Shown here piece by piece: positions 1 to 9,206 of a stretch of DNA of 64,000 bases. The stretch comes from Thermobacillus xylanilyticus (lineage in GTDB: Bacteria; Bacillota; Bacilli; Paenibacillales; Paenibacillaceae), in assembly GCF_907165215.1 (NCBI RefSeq), contig NZ_CAJRAY010000041.1:19637-83636 (forward strand). The letters are read 5' to 3'. The notes below the pieces were generated by a model. That model searched no databases and was not told the origin of the DNA. It was given only the letters and a program-made list of their open reading frames with translations. Every line of letters begins with the position of its first letter. Position 1 is the stretch's first letter. A program made the translations under genes and the position numbers.

Positions 1-1286
1 CGTTCAGCACGGCGATGCATTCTCTGATTGTCACGGATGGGGACGGGAAGGCGCTCACGCGGGTGCTGACCTGGGCCGATCTTCGCGCGGCCGGACATGC
101 GCGGAAGCTGCGCGGATCGAAGGATGCGGCGGATCTTCCGTCCCGCACGGGCGTGCCGCTGCACGCCATGACGCCGCTCGCGAAGCTGTTCTGGCTCCGC
201 GAGCGGCGGCCGGAGCTGTTCGCTTCCGCCGGGCGGTTCATCGGCATCAAGGAGTATGTGCTGGAGCGCTGGTTCGGCCGGCCCGTCCCGATGGACGAAT
301 CGACTGCCGGCGGCACCGGTTTTTACAATCTGCATGAGCGGACCTGGGACGGGGAGGCGATGCGGATCGCGGGCATCGACGCGGACCGGCTGCCGGAGCT
401 TAAGCCTTCGACGCATGTTCTGCGCGGCCTGCTTCCCGAGACGGCAGCCGAACTCGGGCTGAGCCCCGACGTGCCCGTCGTGCTCGGAGCGGCCGACGGC
501 CCGCTGGCCAATCTCGGCGGCGGCGCGCTCGAACCGGGTGTCGCTTCGCTCACGATCGGCACGAGCGGCGCGGTGCGCGTCGCCGTCCGGCAGCCGGCCG
601 CCGATCCGCACGGACGGCTGTTCTGCTATCCGCTGGCGGAAGGCTGGTGGATTGCCGGCGGGCCGGTCAACAGCGGCGGCGTCGTCTTCCGCTGGATGCG
701 GGACAAGCTTGCCCCGGACCTGTCGGACGGTAATGACGGCTACGCCCGGCTCGTCGAACTGGCGATGGAAGCGCCGCCCGGCGCCGGCGGACTGCTGTTC
801 CTGCCGCACCTGTCCGGCGAGCGCGCGCCGCATTGGGACGAGCGGGCGCGCGGCGTATTTCTCGGCCTGTCGCTCGAACATGACCGCCGGCACATGATTC
901 GCGCCGGTCTGGAAGGCATCGTGCTGCATCTGCGCTCGGTGGCGGACGCGCTCGCCGGCCTGGCGGGCGGCCTGCGGGAGATCCGGGTGTCCGGCGGCTT
1001 CGCCCGGTCGGCGGCGCTGCGGCAGCTCATCGCCGACATCCTCGGCAGGCCGGTCGTCCGCACGGACAGCGAGGACGCGTCGGGAGTCGGCGCCGCCCGG
1101 CTCGCCCTGCACGCGCTCGGCCTGATGCCGGATCCGGCGGCGTCCGCTTCGACGGTAACGGACAGGTGCGATCCGAATCCGGAGCTTGTCCCCGTATATG
1201 ACCGGCTCCACGGCATGTTCAAGCGATCGTACGAACGCGTATCGGACACCTTCGCCGAACTGGACGCGTTCAGATCCGGCGGATAA
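1..1286 (+). CDS. gntK: Gluconokinase (FGGY sugar kinase), 5'-truncated by the window edge
   Basis: ATP-dependent phosphorylation of gluconate to 6-phosphogluconate in the cytoplasm. The reading frame is open from the first bases (codons in phase from base 3), so the true start lies upstream; about 427 residues are present, against roughly 510 for Bacillus GntK. Visible features are a GTGFYNLHERTWD segment of the N-terminal FGGY half, the mid-protein GAADGPLANLGGG and TIGTSGAVR motifs of the ATP-binding fold, and GGFARSAALRQ near the C-terminus. Xylulokinase or another FGGY kinase is possible from the fold alone. The choice of gluconokinase rests on the motifs together with 6-phosphogluconate dehydrogenase as the next gene, whose substrate this enzyme would make. 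Confidence 0.85.
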   Translation, partial: FSTAMHSLIVTDGDGKALTRVLTWADLRAAGHARKLRGSKDAADLPSRTGVPLHAMTPLAKLFWLRERRPELFASAGRFIGIKEYVLERWFGRPVPMDESTAGGTGFYNLHERTWDGEAMRIAGIDADRLPELKPSTHVLRGLLPETAAELGLSPDVPVVLGAADGPLANLGGGALEPGVASLTIGTSGAVRVAVRQPAADPHGRLFCYPLAEGWWIAGGPVNSGGVVFRWMRDKLAPDLSDGNDGYARLVELAMEAPPGAGGLLFLPHLSGERAPHWDERARGVFLGLSLEHDRRHMIRAGLEGIVLHLRSVADALAGLAGGLREIRVSGGFARSAALRQLIADILGRPVVRTDSEDASGVGAARLALHALGLMPDPAASASTVTDRCDPNPELVPVYDRLHGMFKRSYERVSDTFAELDAFRSGG

Positions 1287-1323
1287 GCGGCTTCACCATA
1301 AGGGTATCGAAGAAATCTATAGG

Positions 1324-1352
1324 TTTTCATAATCCTGCAAAACGAGTAAAAT
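1324..1352 (+). promoter_or_regulatory. Candidate sigma-A promoter for gnd
   Basis: TTTTCA (1324-1329) and TAAAAT (1347-1352) are separated by 17 bases and lie about 45 bases before the gnd start. The -35 is weak, so this is a candidate only. Confidence 0.45.
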
Positions 1353-1398
1353 AGGGGCGTTAAATAATTCAAGAGCGCAAAGGATGGGACGTTCGGAA

Positions 1399-2811
<1,413 letters not shown>

Positions 2812-2815
2812 CGCG

Positions 2816-3103
2816 TCAATCGTACAGCATGGCAACGGCATCGGCCAGACTGCGCCGCGCCCGCTCGAGTTCATCGGCGGTGCAGGTCCGGCCGTGAAGC
2901 AGCACCAGCGCCGCCTCGGCGAAATCGCGGAAGAGCGCAATCAGCTGTGGCCGCGGCAGTTCCTGCAGGGCAGGAGCGCCGTCGGCCACTTTTTTCTTGA
3001 CTGCATGAAGCAGCCAGATCAGATCGTCCCTGCATGCCGGACGGGCCGGGTCACGGATCCGGTCGATCCGGCTTCCGGCGGACTGCGGCGCTGCGATCGG
3101 CAT
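2816..3103 (-). CDS. Conserved small hypothetical protein (95 aa)
   Basis: I do not recognise the family. The gene is convergent with gnd, its stop lying five bases beyond the gnd stop. It has a clear GGGGGG-type ribosome-binding site just before its ATG at 3103. The protein has no signal peptide or membrane segment. The C-terminal two thirds look helical, with an acidic/leucine pattern (LIALFRDFAEAALVLLHG, then ELERARRSLADAVAMLYD), suggesting a small helical bundle. The good ribosome-binding site and snug fit between neighbours argue that it is real, but no function is proposed. Confidence 0.6.
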   Translation of the reverse strand: MPIAAPQSAGSRIDRIRDPARPACRDDLIWLLHAVKKKVADGAPALQELPRPQLIALFRDFAEAALVLLHGRTCTADELERARRSLADAVAMLYD

Positions 3104-3229
3104 GGCGAATCCCCCCGTTCATTCCCTGCTATCATCCATACGACCGGATCGTCCGAACTATGCCCGCAGGACCGGGCCGCGCAGCGCGGGAACGCCATGC
3201 GGGAAACGCTTCGCGTGTCCCCTTCCGCG

Positions 3230-3259
3230 TTGTCCGCTCCTTGGCCGCTGTGTTATCAT
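3230..3259 (+). promoter_or_regulatory. Candidate sigma-A promoter for the aroK-crcB operon
   Basis: TTGTCC (3230-3235) and TATCAT (3254-3259) with an 18-base spacer lie 48 bases before the aroK start, in the gap after the divergent small gene. Confidence 0.5.
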
Positions 3260-3306
3260 GAAAACATTGGAGTTCACGAGTTTGAGCAGCGGGGGGAACG
3301 ATCGGG

Positions 3307-3831
3307 GTGAAGGCCCGAACGGACAAAATCGTGCTCGTCGGCTTCATGGGCACGGGCAAATCGACCGTCGCGCGGCTGCTGGCCGGACGGCTCGGCATCG
3401 GGCGCGTGGATCTCGACGAAGAAATCGAGCGCGAAGCGGGATGCACGATTGCCGAATTGTTCGACACGAAAGGCGAAGCGCATTTCCGCGATCTGGAGAG
3501 CAACGTGCTCGCGCGGCTTATGGCGGAGGACCGGCCGCTCGTGCTGGCGACCGGCGGCGGCGCCGTGCTGCGCGAAGCGAACCGCGAGGCGATGCTGCGC
3601 TCGGGGTTCGTCGCGGCGCTTACGGCATTGCCTGAGCGGATCATCGAGCGCGTATCGGGCGACGGGGCGCGGCCGCTCCTGCGCGGAGACGTCGGGGAAC
3701 GGGTGCGGCGGCTGATGGCGGAGCGGGAGCACGCCTATGATTTCGCGCATATCAAGATCGACACGACCGATCTGAAACCGGACGAAGTCGCCGATCGGAT
3801 ATTGGCTGCCGTGAAGGAGTCGACGGCATGA
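3307..3831 (+). CDS. aroK: Shikimate kinase
   Basis: Phosphorylates shikimate at the 3-hydroxyl with ATP, the fifth step of the common aromatic pathway; cytoplasmic. The 174-residue protein has the P-loop GFMGTGKST near residue 15, the shikimate-binding DLDEEIE segment, the ATGGGAVL motif, and LLRGD in the lid region, all at the usual places for this short kinase. The start is a GTG preceded by a purine-rich GGGGGG-type site. It overlaps the next gene by four bases (ATGA), so it is translationally coupled to the fluoride channel genes. aroA, the next enzyme of the same pathway, follows after those two genes. Confidence 0.95.
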   Translation: MKARTDKIVLVGFMGTGKSTVARLLAGRLGIGRVDLDEEIEREAGCTIAELFDTKGEAHFRDLESNVLARLMAEDRPLVLATGGGAVLREANREAMLRSGFVAALTALPERIIERVSGDGARPLLRGDVGERVRRLMAEREHAYDFAHIKIDTTDLKPDEVADRILAAVKESTA

Positions 3832-4226
3832 AGACTTCCGCATGCGTGGCGGCCGGCGGCGCGCTCGGCGCGCTTGCCCGGTACGCCGTCGCGCTGGCGC
3901 TCGGCGCGCCCGAATCCGGCGCGTTTCCCTCCGCCACGTTCACGGCGAACGCCGCCGGCTGCCTGCTGATCGGCCTGCTCGGCGGCTTGCTCGCGAACCG
4001 TCCGCTGCCCGAAGCGCTGCGGGAATTCTTGAGCACCGGCTTCCTCGGCGGTTTCACGACGCTGTCCGCATTCGGCGTCGAGACGGTCCGGCTTGCGGCG
4101 GATGGTTACGCCGCAATGGCATTCGCCTATGCCGCCGCATCCGCCGCGGCGGGACTCGTCGCCGCATCGGCCGGATATGCGCTGGCAAAGGCCGTATTCC
4201 GCAACGCACGGGAGGATGCCGCATGA
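3828..4226 (+). CDS. crcB1: Fluoride channel subunit, FluC/CrcB family (first copy)
   Basis: Small four-helix membrane protein that exports fluoride as a dual-topology dimer. The 132 residues show the family signatures: an N-terminal GGALGALARYAV with the conserved arginine, an asparagine-containing second helix (TANAAGCLLIG), and the central helix-break motif STGFLGGFTTLSAF with conserved Phe and Thr. Its ATG overlaps the aroK stop by four bases and its stop overlaps the next channel gene by four bases. Adjacent paralogous copies in Bacillales commonly work as an obligate heterodimer, and I infer the same here. No fluoride riboswitch precedes it, since aroK abuts directly. Confidence 0.92.
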   Translation: MKTSACVAAGGALGALARYAVALALGAPESGAFPSATFTANAAGCLLIGLLGGLLANRPLPEALREFLSTGFLGGFTTLSAFGVETVRLAADGYAAMAFAYAAASAAAGLVAASAGYALAKAVFRNAREDAA

Positions 4227-4594
4227 CCGCCTTCCTGCTGGTCGCATTGGGCGGCGGCGCGGGCGCGCTGCTCCGGTACGCCGTGCAGCGGGCCTTCATT
4301 GCGCGGACGGGCCAGCCCCGGGCCGGCACGCTGCTCGTCAACCTGGTTGGAACGTTCGCGCTCGGTTTGCTGCTGGGCCTGCCGCTCACGGCGGAAAACC
4401 GCGCCGCGCAGCTGCTCGTCGGCACCGGCTTCCTCGGCGGGCTGACGACGTTCTCGACCGTCATGGCGCAGCTGGCGGAATTGCTGCGGGCCAAACGATG
4501 GAGAACGGCCGCCGGATACGGCCTTGGCACTTTCGTCTGCGCCCTGCTGCTGGCGGCCGCCGGTTATGCCGCCGGAAGATGCATCTTCGTCTGA
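4223..4594 (+). CDS. crcB2: Fluoride channel subunit, FluC/CrcB family (second copy)
   Basis: Second FluC-type subunit, 123 residues, starting with ATG at 4223 inside the end of the first copy; a GGAGG lies just upstream. It carries the same motifs in slightly different form: GGGAGALLRYAV, a NLVGTFALG helix and GTGFLGGLTTFSTVMAQ. The open frame extends far upstream inside the first copy, but those residues are a translation of crcB1 in another frame. The protein is likely the antiparallel partner of crcB1. A 58-base gap separates it from aroA, which therefore probably sits on the same transcript. Confidence 0.92.
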   Translation: MTAFLLVALGGGAGALLRYAVQRAFIARTGQPRAGTLLVNLVGTFALGLLLGLPLTAENRAAQLLVGTGFLGGLTTFSTVMAQLAELLRAKRWRTAAGYGLGTFVCALLLAAAGYAAGRCIFV

Positions 4595-4652
4595 CGGGGC
4601 ATATGCCTGTCAATACATAACCCGAACAGGGAGAAGGAGCTGGAGAGAACGG

Positions 4653-5948
4653 ATGGATGTCCGCATTCTGCCGACGCCCGGGCTAAAGGGCGAAATTCAG
4701 GCGCTGAGTTCGAAGAACTATACGACGCGCTATATGCTGGCCGCCGCGCTGGCGGAGGGAACGAGCACGATTCTGTATCCCGCCCGCAGCGACGACAGCG
4801 ACGCGATGCGCCGGTGCATCCGGGATCTCGGCGCCGTGCTGGAAGAAGACGGCGAGCGGATGTCGATCACCGGCTTCGGCCGCCGGCCGAAGGACGTGAA
4901 GGAGCTGAACGTCGGCAACGCGGGCGCCGTGCTGCGCTTCCTGATGGCGGTCGCTTCCCTCGTGCCGGAAGTGACGTTTGTCAACGCCTATCCGAAGTCG
5001 CTCGGCCAGCGGCCGCATGACGATCTGATCGGCGCGCTCGGCCAGCTCGGCGTCCAGGTCGAGCACAACGCCGGCAAGCTGCCGATCACGATCCGCGGCG
5101 GGAACCCGAAGGGCGGCAAGATCCGCGTCTCCGGCGCGATCAGCTCGCAATACCTGAGCGCCCTGCTGTTCCTGACGCCGCTGCTCGACGAGGACAGCGA
5201 GATCGAAGTGCTGCACGAACTGAAATCGAAGGTGGTCGTCAGACAGACGCTGGATGTGCTGAAGCAAGCCGGCATCACCGTGGAGGCGAGCGACGACCTG
5301 ATGCATTACCGCATCCCGGGCGGCCAGCGCTATCAGGCGCGGACATACACCGTGGAAGGCGACTACCCCGGCTCGGCGGCCATTCTCGCCGCGGCCGCCG
5401 TTGCCCAGTCGGATGTCACGGTCCATCGGCTGCGGGAGGACAGCCTGCAAGGCGAGCGGGCGGTCGTCGACGTGCTGCGGATGATGAACGTGCCGCTGAC
5501 GCATGCTAACGGCAGCGTGCGGGTTGCGGGCAACGGCAAGCTCAAAGCGGGTGAATTCGACGGCGACGCCTTCACCGACGGCGTGCTCGCCATGGTCGCC
5601 GCCTCCGTGTTCGCGGAAGGCACGTCCCGTTTCTACAACGTCGAGAACCTGCGCTACAAGGAATGCGACCGGATCTCCGACTTCGTGGCGGAGCTGCGCA
5701 AGGCGGGCGCCGACGTCGAAGAACGCCGCAGCGAAATCATCGTTCACGGCAAGCCGGAAGGCGTGGCCGGCGGCGCCGTCATCGACTCGCACTATGATCA
5801 CCGCGTGATCATGGCGCTCTCCATCGTCGGACTGCGCGCGAAGGAACCGATCGTCATTCGCGACGCGCACCATGTGGCGAAGTCTTATCCGAACTTCTTC
5901 GAACATTTGACCGCCATCGGCGGCCGCATCGAGCGGCTCGAAGGCTGA
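4653..5948 (+). CDS. aroA: EPSP synthase (3-phosphoshikimate 1-carboxyvinyltransferase), divergent type
   Basis: Transfers the enolpyruvyl group of phosphoenolpyruvate to shikimate 3-phosphate. At 431 residues it has the normal length of the two-domain fold. Most catalytic residues align with E. coli AroA as I recall it: Lys21, Arg26, the SGAISSQ segment (Ser-Ser-Gln), the FTDGVLAM aspartate, Glu in YKECDRI, Arg in YDHRV and the late AKSYP lysine. Two loops differ. SKSVSNR of E. coli reads SKNYTTR here, and GNAGTAMRPL reads GNAGAVLRFL, so positions equivalent to Ser23, Thr97 and Pro101 are Asn22, Ala92 and Phe96. The ATG at 4653 is chosen for its AGAAGGAG site; an upstream extension would lie inside crcB2. 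A more distant enolpyruvyl transferase role cannot be excluded, but the aroK neighbour supports the call. Confidence 0.9.
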   Translation: MDVRILPTPGLKGEIQALSSKNYTTRYMLAAALAEGTSTILYPARSDDSDAMRRCIRDLGAVLEEDGERMSITGFGRRPKDVKELNVGNAGAVLRFLMAVASLVPEVTFVNAYPKSLGQRPHDDLIGALGQLGVQVEHNAGKLPITIRGGNPKGGKIRVSGAISSQYLSALLFLTPLLDEDSEIEVLHELKSKVVVRQTLDVLKQAGITVEASDDLMHYRIPGGQRYQARTYTVEGDYPGSAAILAAAAVAQSDVTVHRLREDSLQGERAVVDVLRMMNVPLTHANGSVRVAGNGKLKAGEFDGDAFTDGVLAMVAASVFAEGTSRFYNVENLRYKECDRISDFVAELRKAGADVEERRSEIIVHGKPEGVAGGAVIDSHYDHRVIMALSIVGLRAKEPIVIRDAHHVAKSYPNFFEHLTAIGGRIERLEG

Positions 5949-5974
5949 TGCCTTAAGCGAAAGGAGCGAGGGCC

Positions 5975-6409
5975 ATGGCATACCGGCACCCTGATCGGGA
6001 GACGATCAAGCGCATTCTGGAAGAGACTGATACGATCGCCGTCGTCGGCCTGTCCGACAAGCCGGACCGCACATCCCATATGGTATCCGCCGCGATGCAG
6101 GCGAAGGGATACCGGATCGTGCCGGTCAATCCGAACGCGGACACCATCCTGGGCGAGAAATGCTACAAATCGCTGAAGGACATTCCGTTTCCCGTCGATC
6201 TTGTCAATGTGTTCCGGAGAAGCGAATATTGCGCCGACGTTGCCAGGGAAGCGGCGGAGATCGGCGCGAAGACGCTCTGGCTGCAGCTCGGCATCGTCAG
6301 CGAGGAAGCGGCCGAGATCGCGGAGGCGGCGGGCATGAACGTCATCATGGACCGCTGCATCAAGGTCGAGGATTCGATCCTGCTGCCGGAAGGGAAAACC
6401 AACCGCTGA
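5975..6409 (+). CDS. CoA-binding domain protein (YccU/YneT family)
   Basis: Small single-domain Rossmann-fold protein of 144 residues. It shows VVGLSDKPDRTSHMVS at the nucleotide-binding turn, VPVNPNADTILGEKCY, VNVFRRSEYCADVAREA, and the LWLQLGIVSEEAAEIAEAAG stretch ending in MDRCIKVE. These are the conserved marks of the CoA-binding family related to the succinyl-CoA ligase alpha subunit. No catalytic role is established for the family. The start is ATG after an AAAGGAGCGAGG site, 26 bases after aroA, so it may belong to that transcript. Bacillus members are stand-alone genes of about 135-145 residues. Confidence 0.88.
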   Translation: MAYRHPDRETIKRILEETDTIAVVGLSDKPDRTSHMVSAAMQAKGYRIVPVNPNADTILGEKCYKSLKDIPFPVDLVNVFRRSEYCADVAREAAEIGAKTLWLQLGIVSEEAAEIAEAAGMNVIMDRCIKVEDSILLPEGKTNR

Positions 6410-6434
6410 ATTCGGATAAAAGCGGCGCGCGCCT

Positions 6435-6473
6435 CCAACAATAAAGTTGGCTTCTGACGCCCTGACGGCGTCA
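6435..6473 (+). promoter_or_regulatory. Two short stem-loops in the leader of the glutamine-rich gene
   Basis: CCAAC (6435-6439) pairs with GTTGG (6446-6450) across a six-base loop. TGACGCC (6455-6461) pairs with GGCGTCA (6467-6473) across a five-base loop. They sit between the previous gene and the AGGAGG site (6494-6499). Neither is followed by a T-run, so a leader structure is more likely than a terminator; the role is unknown. Confidence 0.4.
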
Positions 6474-6509
6474 TGGAGACTAACCTTCCGCTTAGGAGGC
6501 AACAGCCGA

Positions 6510-7175
6510 ATGTATAACCAATCGCAGTTCCAGAGCGGCCAGTCTTTCGGTGCCGGCCAGAACCGCTATCAGCCGGCCGGGTTCGTGCAATCCCAGTATC
6601 AGGGACAGCTGTCGCGCTCGGCGGCTTCCGGTCCGGTGACGGCGAAGTTCGGTTATCAGGCCGGCCAGCAGCAGTCGTTCGGTCAACAGTCCTTCGCCGG
6701 TCAGGCCGGTGCGTACCAGGCTTCCTCGTTCGCTTCGCAGCAGGGTGAACAGCATCCGGTTTACCGCGCGACGAACGCGTACCAGCAGGAGGGCCCGGTC
6801 ATCCAGCACGTCGGCTATCAGGCGGGCGCGCAACAGCAGAACTTCCGGCAGCCGATCGGTCAGCAGAACTTTGCGGGTCAGGCCGGAGTGTCCTCGTTCA
6901 ACGCGCAGCAGCAACAGCATCCGGTCTACCGCGCGACGAACGCCCGTCAGCAGGAAGGTCCGGTCATCCAACACACCGGCTATCAAGCGGGCGTGCAACA
7001 GCAGAACTTCCAGCAACAAAACTTTGCGGGTCAAGCCGGCATGTCTTCGTTCGCGCAGCAGCAACAGCATCCGGTCTACCGCGCGACGAACGCGCGCCAG
7101 CAGGAAGGCCCGGTCATCCAGCAAACCGGCTATCAGGCTGGTGCGTTCGGCCAACCGAACCGCTACAGCTTCTGA
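6510..7175 (+). CDS. Glutamine-rich tandem-repeat protein, unknown function
   Basis: The 221-residue protein is of very low complexity. By my count 57 residues are Gln, with many Gly, Ala, Ser, Phe and Tyr, no Cys, Trp or Asp, and only one Lys and one Leu. It has no signal peptide or membrane segment. From residue 48 it is built of three tandem units of 54, 55 and 50 residues beginning GYQAG, each containing HPVYRATNA and QQEGPVIQ, then a partial fourth. The ATG at 6510 has a strong AGGAGG eleven bases upstream; in-frame codons before it are disfavoured for lack of a site. The composition suggests a self-assembling or matrix-like protein such as a spore-coat or adhesive component. That is inference only; I do not recognise a named family. 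Confidence 0.8.
   Translation: MYNQSQFQSGQSFGAGQNRYQPAGFVQSQYQGQLSRSAASGPVTAKFGYQAGQQQSFGQQSFAGQAGAYQASSFASQQGEQHPVYRATNAYQQEGPVIQHVGYQAGAQQQNFRQPIGQQNFAGQAGVSSFNAQQQQHPVYRATNARQQEGPVIQHTGYQAGVQQQNFQQQNFAGQAGMSSFAQQQQHPVYRATNARQQEGPVIQQTGYQAGAFGQPNRYSF
6651..7127 (+). repeat. Three in-frame tandem repeat units (162, 165 and 150 bp)
   Basis: Units start at 6651, 6813 and 6978, each opening with codons for GYQAG. A truncated fourth begins at 7128. The stretch coding for PVYRATNA is almost identical in all three (around 6756, 6921 and 7071). Length differences come from short Gln/Phe-codon insertions, as expected for slippage or unequal crossing-over. Confidence 0.88.
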
Positions 7176-7187
7176 TTGCCGACGGCA

Positions 7188-7217
7188 GGGCGGACTTTCA
7201 TGGTCCGCTCTTTTTTG
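7188..7217 (+). terminator. Rho-independent terminator of the glutamine-rich gene
   Basis: An eight-pair stem (GGGCGGAC at 7188-7195 with GTCCGCTC at 7203-7210, one G-U pair) with a seven-base loop is followed by a T-run (7211-7216), 13 bases after the stop codon. Confidence 0.88.
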
Positions 7218-7220
7218 TTT

Positions 7221-7249
7221 TTGACAAACCGCGGGCGAACGCGTACCAT
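7221..7249 (+). promoter_or_regulatory. Sigma-A promoter of the PTS operon
   Basis: A perfect TTGACA (7221-7226) and TACCAT (7244-7249) with exact 17-base spacing, directly after the previous terminator. Transcription should start near 7256, leaving a leader of about 64 bases. I see no clear antiterminator-protein (RAT-type) site in that leader. Confidence 0.78.
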
Positions 7250-7319
7250 CGAAATAGGCCTCGCGGACGGCATGCGCGGGGTTCCACGCAGCGACTTACG
7301 TAGCGCAGGAGGAGAAGGC

Positions 7320-9206
7320 GTGAAGCTTATCGGCAATCTGCAGCAATTCGGTCGGGCGCTCATGCTCCCGATGATGGCGCTGCCGGCAGCAGCCGTCTTC
7401 CTCAGTCTGAGCGGACTGCCCTGGGAGGACTGGGGCATGTCGCCGATGGCCGGCCATTTGACGAAGGCCGGCGGCATTCTGTTCCACGCTCTGCCCTATC
7501 TGTTCGCGCTCGGCGTCGCGCTCGGCCTGACCGGCAATGCCGTGGCGGCCGGCGTATCGGCGCTTGCGGGCATGTTCATCTATACGGCCGTCACCGGCTC
7601 GTACGCGGGACTGGACATCCAGCCGACGGTGCTGATCGGCGTCGTCATCGGCATCGCGGCCGGTTACAGCTACGAACAGTTCAAGGATTTCCGCCTGCCC
7701 GAGTACCTGCAGTTTTTCGGGGGGCCGAGGTTCGTGCCGCTGTTCGTCAGTTTCGTCTCGCTCGCCTTTTCGATCATCATGATCGAGATCGCGCCGCCGA
7801 TTCAGGAGGCGATGGCCGTCCTCGGCGAAGCGGCGAAAGCGGCCGGCGGATTCGGCGTATTCCTGTTCGGATTCACCTACCGGATTCTCGTCGCCTTCGG
7901 ACTTCACCATCTCGTCAGCCACGCGTTCTGGTTCCAGGTCGGCGCCTATGAGACCGAAGCCGGCATGATCGTGTACGGCGATCTGCCGCGCTACTTCTCC
8001 GGCGATCCGACGGCCGGCGCGTACATGGCTGGACTGTATCCGATCATGATGTTCGGGCTGCCGGCGATCGCGCTGGCGATCATCCGCGAGGCGCGGGAAG
8101 ACCTGAAGCCGAAGGTGAGAAAGACGTTCATTTCCGCCGCCCTGTCCTCGTTTCTGACGGGCGTGACGGAGCCGGTCGAGTTCGCCTTCATGTTCGCGGC
8201 TCCCTATCTGTTCGTGCTGCATGCTTTTCTGTCCGGACTCATCATGTGGCTCACTTACGAACTCGGCATACTGCACGGTTTTTCCTTCTCCGCGGGCGCG
8301 TTCGATTTTTTCATCAACCTGCATCTCTCCACGAAAGGCTGGATGCTGCTGCCGATCGGTCTCGCCGTCGGCATCGGCTATTATTGGCTGTTCCGCTGGG
8401 CCATCCAGCGGTTCGACATCCCGACGCCCGGGCGGGAGGAAGGATCGCCGCTTGACGAATGGGCGGGGGACATTCCGTACCGCGCGCCGCTGATTCTGCA
8501 GGCGATCGGAGGCAAGGACAACATCATCCAGATGGAAGCCTGCATCACGCGGCTCCGGCTGAAATTGCACGACGACAGGCAGCTTGACGTGCCGGCGCTC
8601 CGCAGCCTCGGCGCGGCCGGCGTCATCCGGCTGGGCGGCGGCAATGTCCAGATCGTATTCGGCACTTTCTCCGAACTGATTCGCGAAGAAATTATGAAAG
8701 TGATGAAGCGCGACCTGAGGCGGGTGCAGTTCAAGTCGCCCGTCCAGGGACGGATGATTCCGCTCGACGAAGTGCCCGATCCGATCTTCGCGGGCCGGCT
8801 GGTTGGGGGCGGCGTCGCCTTCGTGCCGGAACGCGGCGAGGCGGCGGCGCCTGTCGGGGGGGTTGTCATCCATGTCCATCCGGCAAAGCACGCCGTCGGC
8901 ATCCGCACGCCGGAGGGGTTGGAGGTGCTGCTGCATGTCGGCATCGACACGATGGAGCTGAATGGCGCCGGTTTTCTGACGTTTGTGAAAGAAGGCGACA
9001 CGGTCGTTCCCGGCCAGCCGCTTCTCCGGTTTGATCTGGGGCATATCCGGAGCGCCGGCAAGTCGCCGGTCACGCCGATGGTCATCACCAATCCGGAACG
9101 CGTCCGTTCATGGGTGTTCGCCCCGTTTACGGCAGTCAAGAAGGGGCAGGCGTCGGTCATGTCCGTCGTGCTGGAAGAGAGAGACGGTGGAGGAGAGAAA
9201 CGATGA
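7320..9206 (+). CDS. PTS permease EIICBA, glucose/N-acetylglucosamine family
   Basis: Membrane transporter that phosphorylates its sugar during uptake. Order of domains in the 628 residues: EIIC (about 1-370, many hydrophobic helices, with the FGLHHLVSHAFWFQ motif and GDPTAGAYMAG), EIIB (about 385-460, phosphorylated Cys408 in EACITRLR), and EIIA (about 475-610, phosphorylated His539 in LLHVGIDTMELNG). The GTG at 7320 follows AGGAGGAGAAGG and is preferred over in-frame codons upstream. The IMMFGLP and GLHHLVSHAFWFQ segments resemble GlcNAc permeases slightly more than PtsG, so substrate is left open. The stop overlaps the ptsI start by four bases. No ptsH gene is nearby. Confidence 0.92.
   Translation: MKLIGNLQQFGRALMLPMMALPAAAVFLSLSGLPWEDWGMSPMAGHLTKAGGILFHALPYLFALGVALGLTGNAVAAGVSALAGMFIYTAVTGSYAGLDIQPTVLIGVVIGIAAGYSYEQFKDFRLPEYLQFFGGPRFVPLFVSFVSLAFSIIMIEIAPPIQEAMAVLGEAAKAAGGFGVFLFGFTYRILVAFGLHHLVSHAFWFQVGAYETEAGMIVYGDLPRYFSGDPTAGAYMAGLYPIMMFGLPAIALAIIREAREDLKPKVRKTFISAALSSFLTGVTEPVEFAFMFAAPYLFVLHAFLSGLIMWLTYELGILHGFSFSAGAFDFFINLHLSTKGWMLLPIGLAVGIGYYWLFRWAIQRFDIPTPGREEGSPLDEWAGDIPYRAPLILQAIGGKDNIIQMEACITRLRLKLHDDRQLDVPALRSLGAAGVIRLGGGNVQIVFGTFSELIREEIMKVMKRDLRRVQFKSPVQGRMIPLDEVPDPIFAGRLVGGGVAFVPERGEAAAPVGGVVIHVHPAKHAVGIRTPEGLEVLLHVGIDTMELNGAGFLTFVKEGDTVVPGQPLLRFDLGHIRSAGKSPVTPMVITNPERVRSWVFAPFTAVKKGQASVMSVVLEERDGGGEKR

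Noticed and set aside
3780..3827. Fluoride riboswitch before the fluoride-channel genes
   Set aside because: The upstream space is coding sequence of aroK, which overlaps crcB1; no aptamer can fit.
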